Below, piece by piece: positions 6,286 to 10,443 of a stretch of DNA of 10,443 nucleotides (positions are counted from its first letter, which is position 1; the number at the start of each line of letters is the position of its first letter). The position numbers and the translations under genes were made by a program. This DNA comes from Candidatus Heimdallarchaeota archaeon. Lineage in GTDB: Archaea > Asgardarchaeota > Heimdallarchaeia > Heimdallarchaeales > Heimdallarchaeaceae. The stretch is taken from the NCBI GenBank assembly GCA_016839985.1, contig JAEOTG010000053.1, positions 1 through 10,443 on the forward strand, written 5' to 3'. The notes under the pieces are model-generated. The model saw only the letters and a program-made list of their open reading frames with translations. It was not told the DNA's origin and ran no database searches.

Positions 6286-6342
6286 TCACAACTCACTCAC
6301 TATTCTTTTTAATCTCACAACTCACTCACTATTCTTTTTAAT
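6286..6342. repeat. 29-bp-period tandem duplication at the 3' end of metK
   Basis: A 28-base unit (starting tcacaactcactcactattc) occurs at 6286-6313 and again, identically, at 6315-6342, separated by a single c. The right copy holds the last codons and TGA stop of metK; the left copy lies just beyond the stop. The unit also contains short ctcact/cact repeats. This is most simply a recent slippage or duplication event, or an assembly artefact. Confidence 0.9.
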
Positions 6343-7481
6343 TCTTCAACTTTATCTGTTTTCTCCCAAGTGAATTCAGGTAAATTCCTACCAAAATGAC
6401 CATAACACGCGGTTTTCAGGTATATTGGTCTTTTTAATTCCAACTGTTCTACTATTACCCCTGGTCTGAACTCAAAAACTCTCATTACAGCTTCTCTTAT
6501 TTTATTAATTTGTGTTTTTTCTGTATTAAAACATTCAATGTTTACTGACAAAGGTTCAGGTTCTCCAATACAATATGAGACTTGAACCTCACATTTATCA
6601 GCCAATTCTGCTGCCACCACGTTTTTAGCAACATATCTTGCAGCATATGATGCAGAACGATCAACTTTTGAAGGATCCTTTCCTGAAAATGCACCACCAC
6701 CATGTGAATGTTGTCCATATGTGTCCACTATGATTTTCCTCCCTGTTAAACCTGAATCTCCATGAGGTCCTCCTACTACAAAACGTCCTGTTCTATTAAT
6801 GTATATTTTAGTTTCAGTATCCATTAGATTCTTGGGGATTACTTGATGAACAACCTCATTTATTATACCTTTTACTATTTCCTCTTGAGTGACATCTTCT
6901 ATGTGCTGTGCAGCAATAACAACAGCCTCAATTCTGAAAGGTTTATTCTCCTCATATTCAACAGCAACTAATGATTTCCCATCTGGTTTAAGAAAAGGAA
7001 GAATTCCTTTTTTTCTAACTTCACTAAGTTTTGCAGTCAATTTATGAGCTAAAATTATGGGTAAGGGCATATATTCTGCTGTTTCATTTGTCGCATAACC
7101 AATCATAATACCTTGATCCCCTGCTCCTTGCTCTTCTTTTTCTCCTTTTCTTACTCCTTGTGAAATGTCGGGAGATTGTGAATGGATAGTATTAATAACT
7201 GCACAACCTCGATAATCAAAACCTATGCTAGAATCATCATAACCTATTCCCTTTATCGTATCCCGAACTATTTTATCATAATCAATAATGAACTTCTTTG
7301 TTGTAGTAATCTCTCCTCCAACTAGAACAAGCCCAGTTGTAACAAAAGTTTCACATGCAACATGTGCATTAGGATCTACACTTAAAATGGCATCAAGAAT
7401 TGCATCTGAAATTTGGTCACAGACTTTATCGGGATGACCTTCAGTAACAGATTCTGATGCAATAATTTTTCTGAATTTCAC
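6315..7481 (-). CDS. metK: S-adenosylmethionine synthetase, bacterial/eukaryotic type
   Basis: This 388-residue enzyme makes S-adenosylmethionine from methionine and ATP in the cytosol and feeds all cellular methyltransferases. All hallmark motifs of the classical MAT family are intact: SESVTEGHPDKVCDQISDAI (residues 9-28), GAGDQGIMIGYATNET (119-133), GRFVVGGPHGDSGLTGRKI (232-250) and the HGGGAFSGKDPSKVDRSASY phosphate loop (260-279). Length matches bacterial MetK. Most archaea carry a divergent archaeal-type MAT instead, so this gene was probably acquired or exchanged. Start is GTG, supported by an SD (GGAGTG, 7490-7495) 8 nt upstream and an in-frame TAA just before it. Its stop lies within a 29-bp-period tandem duplication. 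It is probably transcribed alone, between T-tracts on both sides. Confidence 0.97.
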   Translation of the reverse strand: MKFRKIIASESVTEGHPDKVCDQISDAILDAILSVDPNAHVACETFVTTGLVLVGGEITTTKKFIIDYDKIVRDTIKGIGYDDSSIGFDYRGCAVINTIHSQSPDISQGVRKGEKEEQGAGDQGIMIGYATNETAEYMPLPIILAHKLTAKLSEVRKKGILPFLKPDGKSLVAVEYEENKPFRIEAVVIAAQHIEDVTQEEIVKGIINEVVHQVIPKNLMDTETKIYINRTGRFVVGGPHGDSGLTGRKIIVDTYGQHSHGGGAFSGKDPSKVDRSASYAARYVAKNVVAAELADKCEVQVSYCIGEPEPLSVNIECFNTEKTQINKIREAVMRVFEFRPGVIVEQLELKRPIYLKTACYGHFGRNLPEFTWEKTDKVEELKRIVSEL

Positions 7482-7489
7482 TTAACAAA

Positions 7490-7495
7490 CACTCC
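7490..7495 (-). promoter_or_regulatory. Shine-Dalgarno GGAGTG for metK (GTG start)
   Basis: GGAGTG on the minus strand lies 8 nt before the GTG at 7481 and supports that non-ATG start; an in-frame stop sits immediately upstream of the GTG. Confidence 0.6.
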
Positions 7496-7520
7496 AGAAG
7501 CAATTACGCTACAAAAAAAA

Positions 7521-7540
7521 TTATACAACATTTAAAATTA
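7521..7540 (-). promoter_or_regulatory. TATA-like region for metK
   Basis: The minus strand reads TAATTTTAAATGTTGTATAA, offering two overlapping TATA-like boxes. Either would start transcription near 7498-7508, giving a short leader that includes the SD. Confidence 0.4.
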
Positions 7541-7565
7541 TTGTGATATCAAAGTTTTAAACAAG

Positions 7566-7579
7566 TAAAAAATAAAAAT
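7566..7579 (-). terminator. T-tract terminator after the unrecognised helical protein gene
   Basis: On the minus strand, ATTTTTATTTTTTAC follows the TAA stop by about 27 nt. Two T runs (five and six) form a plausible archaeal terminator and separate this gene from metK. Confidence 0.4.
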
Positions 7580-7605
7580 TCTGTTAATTAATCTATTTTG
7601 TTGAG

Positions 7606-8259
7606 TTATTCTACGTTAGAAGTGATTTGAATATCGTTCAACCAGTTTAGTAAATCGTTTTTCGAAGGAATATCCTCTGGGTTGTTACTTTTTGCAGCAA
7701 AAACCAATTTAGTTGAAAGCTTATCTATTTCGTGTAGTAACATTGGACTCTGTCCTTTTTCTAATAAACCATCTCGTACTTCTAACAATTGATTAGAAAT
7801 CTTAATTAGTTCTTGAGTAACGTCTGGTGATTCTTGAATTATTCGCCTCATATGTGAAAATGCATCTTTTACTGTTGATATTTTTGGATGAAATGTACTA
7901 TGAAGGTGACTCGCAATTTGGTCTACGATTTGTTTTTCAACTTCTTCACGTCTTGTTTCTCCTTCTTTGTATTTTTTCTCCAATATTACATTTGAAAGAT
8001 GTCTTAATGTATTTTCGACTACCTCTTGCGATTGTAATTCTGGGATGAGATGAATGAGTTGTGTTTTAACTAAAATTCTCCTTTCATTCTTCTGAAAATA
8101 TGAATACTCATCCTTCGAAAGAACACCGGAAGTGACTAAATTCTTTACTGCTTCTCTAAATAGTTCTCTATTCCCTCTTCCTTTCCAAAATGAACGATCT
8201 ATATTTGTTTTTAATTTATCTGTTATTTCAGCAAGAGTAGATGTCTTAGTTGATTCCAT
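7606..8259 (-). CDS. Unrecognised alpha-helical soluble protein
   Basis: I do not recognise a family for this 217-residue protein. It has no signal peptide or transmembrane segment and is predicted almost entirely helical, with many charged residues. An N-terminal region (about 1-75) with ELFREAVKNLVTSGVLSKDEYSYF could be a small helical or winged-helix-like bundle. A middle amphipathic stretch (about 85-120, HLSNVILEKKYKEGETRREEVEKQIVDQI) is rich in E and K and may form a coiled coil. The C-terminal part contains regularly spaced leucines (LIKISNQLLEVRDGLLEKG, LLHEIDKLSTKL). There is no cysteine or obvious catalytic motif. The ATG has no SD but lies 25 nt after a TATA-like box, so a leaderless monocistronic mRNA is likely. 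The codon and base composition resemble its neighbours, so there is no sign of recent transfer. Confidence 0.75.
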   Translation of the reverse strand: MESTKTSTLAEITDKLKTNIDRSFWKGRGNRELFREAVKNLVTSGVLSKDEYSYFQKNERRILVKTQLIHLIPELQSQEVVENTLRHLSNVILEKKYKEGETRREEVEKQIVDQIASHLHSTFHPKISTVKDAFSHMRRIIQESPDVTQELIKISNQLLEVRDGLLEKGQSPMLLHEIDKLSTKLVFAAKSNNPEDIPSKNDLLNWLNDIQITSNVE

Positions 8260-8279
8260 AATAATTACATCTCTACTTT

Positions 8280-8289
8280 ATGTTAATAA
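8280..8289 (-). promoter_or_regulatory. TATA-like box for the helical protein gene
   Basis: Minus-strand TTATTAACAT is centred about 25 nt upstream of the ATG at 8259, predicting a leaderless transcript. It lies in the 123-nt divergent region shared with the nucleotidyltransferase promoter. Confidence 0.4.
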
Positions 8290-8350
8290 GAATTTCTTAA
8301 TCGGAATATCATAATTTTTACTTCCGCTATAGAATTAAATAGGAATAAAT

Positions 8351-8360
8351 AATTAAATAA
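8351..8360 (+). promoter_or_regulatory. TATA-like box for the sugar nucleotidyltransferase gene
   Basis: The element aattaaataa is centred about 27 nt before the ATG at 8383, so transcription should begin at or beside that ATG. This supports the ATG over the in-frame TTG at 8377. Confidence 0.45.
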
Positions 8361-8382
8361 CCTCAACTATTGATAATTGAAA

Positions 8383-9111
8383 ATGACAAAAACAGTTGGA
8401 GTTCTATTTTGTGGTGGAGAAGGAACAAGAATGCGTCCTCTTACCTATTACATGCAAAAAGTCATGATTCCTATAGGTCAAGACCAACTTCCTATTCTGG
8501 AATACGTCATCACTCATTTTAAGAAACACGGTATCAAGGATTTAATATTGCTAGTAAATTACAAGAGAGAACAAATACAAGGATACTTCGGAAATGGTGA
8601 AAAATGGGGGATGGATCTCAGCTATGTGATTGACAAACCTGGACCTAAAGGAACTGGTACAGCTCTTTTAAATGCTAAAGATATCATTGACGATAGACGT
8701 ATGATTATTTTTTACTCTGATATAATCACTAATGTTAATTTTACAGATATGCTGAATTTTCACTTAAAACACGGAAAATGGACAACCATTTTAGTTACTG
8801 AAGGATGGGACTTGCGTGTTGGTATTGCAGAAGTAGATGAAATAAGAAGAGTTACAAAATTTGTTGAAAAACCCACATTACCTCTTTTAGTAAATACGGG
8901 AATCAGCATACTAGAACCAGCTGTATTTGACTTCCTTGAAGAATTTGATAGCACAATAAGCATTGATTTATCAAAAGATATTTTTCCATATTTTGTTGAA
9001 AAAGACAATGTTATGGCTTATATCCCTGAAGATTGTTATTGGGATGACATCGGCTCTATAGAACGCTATGAAAAACTTAACCATGTGGAAATAACGAAGC
9101 TAATGAAATAA
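8383..9111 (+). CDS. Sugar-1-phosphate nucleotidyltransferase (NTP_transferase family)
   Basis: This 242-residue, single-domain protein has the GT-A-like nucleotidyltransferase fold that joins an NTP and a sugar 1-phosphate to an NDP-sugar for glycosylation. Visible motifs are CGGEGTRMRPLT (10-21), KVMIPIG (26-32), a central PGPKGTGTALLNA (86-98), YSDIIT with the metal-binding D113, VEKP (161-164), NTGISILEP (171-179) and the ending YWDDIGSIERYEK (219-231). No C-terminal left-handed beta helix is present, so it resembles glucose-1-phosphate thymidylyltransferase or short mannose-1-phosphate guanylyltransferase types; the base and sugar cannot be told. Departures from the common consensus are KV instead of KP, SD instead of GD before the metal aspartate, and C at position 10. 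The ATG at 8383 is favoured over a TTG two codons earlier because of the TATA spacing. Confidence 0.9.
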   Translation: MTKTVGVLFCGGEGTRMRPLTYYMQKVMIPIGQDQLPILEYVITHFKKHGIKDLILLVNYKREQIQGYFGNGEKWGMDLSYVIDKPGPKGTGTALLNAKDIIDDRRMIIFYSDIITNVNFTDMLNFHLKHGKWTTILVTEGWDLRVGIAEVDEIRRVTKFVEKPTLPLLVNTGISILEPAVFDFLEEFDSTISIDLSKDIFPYFVEKDNVMAYIPEDCYWDDIGSIERYEKLNHVEITKLMK

Positions 9112-9143
9112 CTTCTGCATAGATGAAATAAATTTATAACCAA

Positions 9144-9154
9144 TTAATATAAAG
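9144..9154 (+). promoter_or_regulatory. TATA-like box for the Trm112-like gene
   Basis: The element ttaatataaag predicts transcription from about 9175, downstream of a possible TTG start at 9171 and 20 nt before the ATG at 9195. This favours the ATG. Confidence 0.4.
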
Positions 9155-9194
9155 GGATTATACTCTAGAATTGCTTAACAAGTCGTGTGTTTAT

Positions 9195-9575
9195 ATGAAG
9201 TACCGATTAATGGATTTATTAGCATGTCCAGTTGATAAAACTTGGCCTTTAAAACTTGAAATTGAAGAAAAAGAAACAGAATCAGAGAAAATACCAATTC
9301 CTATGGAAAATCCACTTACCAATGTTGTTTGTAGTTACTATTGTGATTATAAAAAATATTATCTTATCAATGTCAAGGAAGATTTAACAGAAGAAGTTAA
9401 AGCGATTGATGAAATAGAAAAACATGTTTCGAAGAAAGACTGTGAAAATTGTTTCCAAATAGAAATAAAGAAAGGAAAACTCTATTGTTCAGAAAATGAA
9501 GAACATGTTTATGACATAAAAGAAGGCATACCTGTTATGCTAACACCTCAGCAAATCAAAGAATTGTATGGTTAA
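9195..9575 (+). CDS. Trm112-like methyltransferase-activating subunit, long archaeal form
   Basis: This 126-residue protein starts with MKYRLMDLLACPVDKTWPL and ends with KLYCSENEEHVYDIKEGIPVMLTP, the two conserved strands that enclose the Trm112 zinc-ribbon-like fold. Trm112 proteins bind and stabilise SAM-dependent methyltransferases that modify tRNA, rRNA and release factors. Between the ends is a long insertion (about 25-88) with extra cysteines C46, C50, C83 and C86. The usual second cysteines next to C11 and C98 are replaced (D14 and N101), so the classical four-cysteine site is incomplete and the inserted cysteines may compensate. A TTG eight codons upstream is in frame, but family alignment and the TATA position support the ATG. 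MetK in this window makes the cofactor of its partners, though no partner methyltransferase is adjacent. Confidence 0.82.
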   Translation: MKYRLMDLLACPVDKTWPLKLEIEEKETESEKIPIPMENPLTNVVCSYYCDYKKYYLINVKEDLTEEVKAIDEIEKHVSKKDCENCFQIEIKKGKLYCSENEEHVYDIKEGIPVMLTPQQIKELYG

Positions 9576-9622
9576 AAGCTGTAAAGAATCCTCTCTAGTT
9601 TTGAATAGTATGAATACTCTGT

Positions 9623-9653
9623 CATTATTTTTTGTCTTCTTCTTTTATTTCTG
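9623..9653 (+). terminator. T-rich tract after the Trm112-like gene
   Basis: The plus strand is pyrimidine/T-rich (cattattttttgtcttc...) from 48 nt after the stop, running into the end of the convergent membrane protein gene. It could terminate plus-strand transcription. Confidence 0.35.
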
Positions 9654-9921
9654 TTGAAATAACATTCTCTTTATCTTTAAGCCGTTGATTACGAACTCTC
9701 CAGGTAAAAGTAATTATTTCTAGTAATATTCCCACACCAAGAAGTACATCTATGATAATGATTTTGGCAATAAAATCCTCGAAAGAGTATAAAAATTGCT
9801 GTATAGATAAGAAAACCGCAAAAGCAATAATAGTTGTTATTATCATAATCAAATGGATGCTTAAAGCCTGATTCAATTGTATTTTTCCTTTTTTCAAATC
9901 TATTCGAAATTTCTTAATCAT
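9625..9921 (-). CDS. Small two-helix membrane protein, unknown family
   Basis: This 98-residue protein has a basic N-terminus (MIKKFRIDLKKGK), two predicted transmembrane helices (about 20-43 and 52-74) and a charged cytoplasmic-looking tail ending KEEDKK. Both ends are basic or charged, suggesting a hairpin with termini inside. No family is recognised. A strong SD (AGGTGA) lies 7 nt before its ATG, and the start is only 14 nt after the MutL stop, so it is very likely translated from the MutL transcript. A functional link with mismatch repair is not implied by the sequence; it may simply be cotranscribed. Confidence 0.7.
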   Translation of the reverse strand: MIKKFRIDLKKGKIQLNQALSIHLIMIITTIIAFAVFLSIQQFLYSFEDFIAKIIIIDVLLGVGILLEIITFTWRVRNQRLKDKENVISTEIKEEDKK

Positions 9922-9928
9922 TCTTATT

Positions 9929-9934
9929 TCACCT
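9929..9934 (-). promoter_or_regulatory. Shine-Dalgarno AGGTGA for the small membrane protein
   Basis: AGGTGA on the minus strand sits 7 nt before the ATG at 9921, inside the short gap after the MutL stop. It is one of the clearest ribosome binding sites in the window and marks an internal operon gene. Confidence 0.6.
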
Positions 9935-9935
9935 A

Positions 9936-10443
9936 TTATCGATAATCACGTTGAAATAATTCTTCAATATATTTCTCGTTTAGAATTATTATGGTTGGAC
10001 GACCATGAGGGCAAGTGAAAGGCTCATCTAATGACAACAATTCAGAAATGAGTTTTTCAGCTTGATTTACGGTTATACGATCTCCAGCTTTTATAGATCT
10101 TCTACAAGCAAATATTGATATTATGTCTTTGATGAAACCTATGTCTTCAAATTCCATGTCTTTCTTAATTTCTGATACATGCTCTTTGAAAATATCAATA
10201 ATGTCTTTTGCAATATCATAAGAAATAGTTGTTTTCATTATTGATGGAATAGTTCTAACTATTAGTTCATTTTTGCCAAAAACCTCTACTTCAAAACCAA
10301 ATTTATTTAGTTCGGAAATGATTTCTTTGATAATTTCAAATTCAGAAGGTTTTAGATCAATATTAACAGGAGAAAGGAGTTGTTGAATTTTAACTTTCTT
10401 ACTACCCAATTGATCCAGATATTTAACATAATTTATTTTTTCA
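9936..10443 (-). CDS. mutL: DNA mismatch repair protein MutL, C-terminal dimerisation domain (5' partial)
   Basis: The frame is open to the right edge, giving 168 visible residues from the end of MutL. Family motifs are QQLLSPVNIDLKPSEFEII (the start of the dimerisation domain), ACRRSIKAGD (from visible residue 112), CPHGRPTIII (from 144) and a terminal FQR near the C-end, like the FxR motif of endonuclease-type MutL. Upstream residues read EKINYVKYLDQ, matching the tail of the DQHA(x)2E(x)4E endonuclease motif, except that the final Glu is Val. The ATPase domain would lie beyond the window. MutL couples MutS recognition to strand nicking. A TTG at 10409 could be mistaken for a start but homology runs on upstream. 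The small membrane protein gene follows by 14 nt. Confidence 0.9.
   Translation of the reverse strand, partial: EKINYVKYLDQLGSKKVKIQQLLSPVNIDLKPSEFEIIKEIISELNKFGFEVEVFGKNELIVRTIPSIMKTTISYDIAKDIIDIFKEHVSEIKKDMEFEDIGFIKDIISIFACRRSIKAGDRITVNQAEKLISELLSLDEPFTCPHGRPTIIILNEKYIEELFQRDYR

Noticed and set aside
6286..6342. CRISPR-like repeat
   Set aside because: There are only two copies, with one base between them and no spacers, so this is a tandem duplication.
8760..9008. Minus-strand open frame of 82 codons inside the nucleotidyltransferase gene
   Set aside because: It is antisense to a gene with clear catalytic motifs and has no independent support.
10407..10409. TTG as the start of a separate 157-residue gene
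   Set aside because: The frame stays open to the window edge and the upstream residues match the MutL DQHA motif tail, so the gene is simply cut by the window.

Overview
The window is an AT-rich stretch of archaeal chromosome, densely packed with genes separated by short gaps, with no tRNA, rRNA, insertion sequence, CRISPR array or phage gene visible. The archaeal assignment rests on a sn-glycerol-1-phosphate dehydrogenase (archaeal lipid backbone), a UPF0179 protein, a long archaeal-type FKBP, a Trm112-family protein of archaeal type, a DUF1616 membrane protein, and TATA-like boxes placed about 25-32 nt before start codons. The bacterial/eukaryotic-type S-adenosylmethionine synthetase and a MutL show bacterial-type genes mixed in. 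That mixture would suit several mesophilic archaeal lineages, possibly Asgard, but the lineage cannot be fixed from this window.

Layout. Left plus-strand block (1-2265): the C-terminal part of a DUF1295 membrane protein, then G1P dehydrogenase, then a UPF0179 cysteine-rich protein. A minus-strand block (2288-6196) follows and converges on it. In transcription order it holds a DUF1616-type membrane protein, a secreted/anchored helical protein interrupted by an in-frame TAG, a membrane-anchored ectodomain protein resembling the soluble half of DUF1616 proteins, a metallophosphoesterase, an HD-domain hydrolase, and an FKBP prolyl isomerase that probably has its own promoter. The first five genes are spaced by -20 to +7 nt and look like one operon. 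Next come metK (6315-7481, minus, its 3' end tandemly duplicated) and an unrecognised helical protein (7606-8259, minus). A divergent plus pair follows: a sugar-1-phosphate nucleotidyltransferase (8383-9111) and a Trm112-like protein (9195-9575). The window closes with a minus pair: a small two-helix membrane protein (9625-9921), apparently translated from the same transcript as a MutL whose N-terminal part lies beyond the right edge.

How the genes relate. Several are housekeeping genes: lipid headgroup stereochemistry (G1PDH), methyl donor supply (MetK), activation of methyltransferases for the translation machinery (Trm112), protein folding (FKBP), mismatch repair (MutL) and sugar activation for glycosylation (nucleotidyltransferase). 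The most unusual part is the three-gene envelope module at 4393-6196. There a DUF1616 architecture appears to be split over separate genes, and the middle gene carries an in-frame amber codon followed by 91 sensible codons ending in a transmembrane helix. No defence system or other clearly new system can be demonstrated here.
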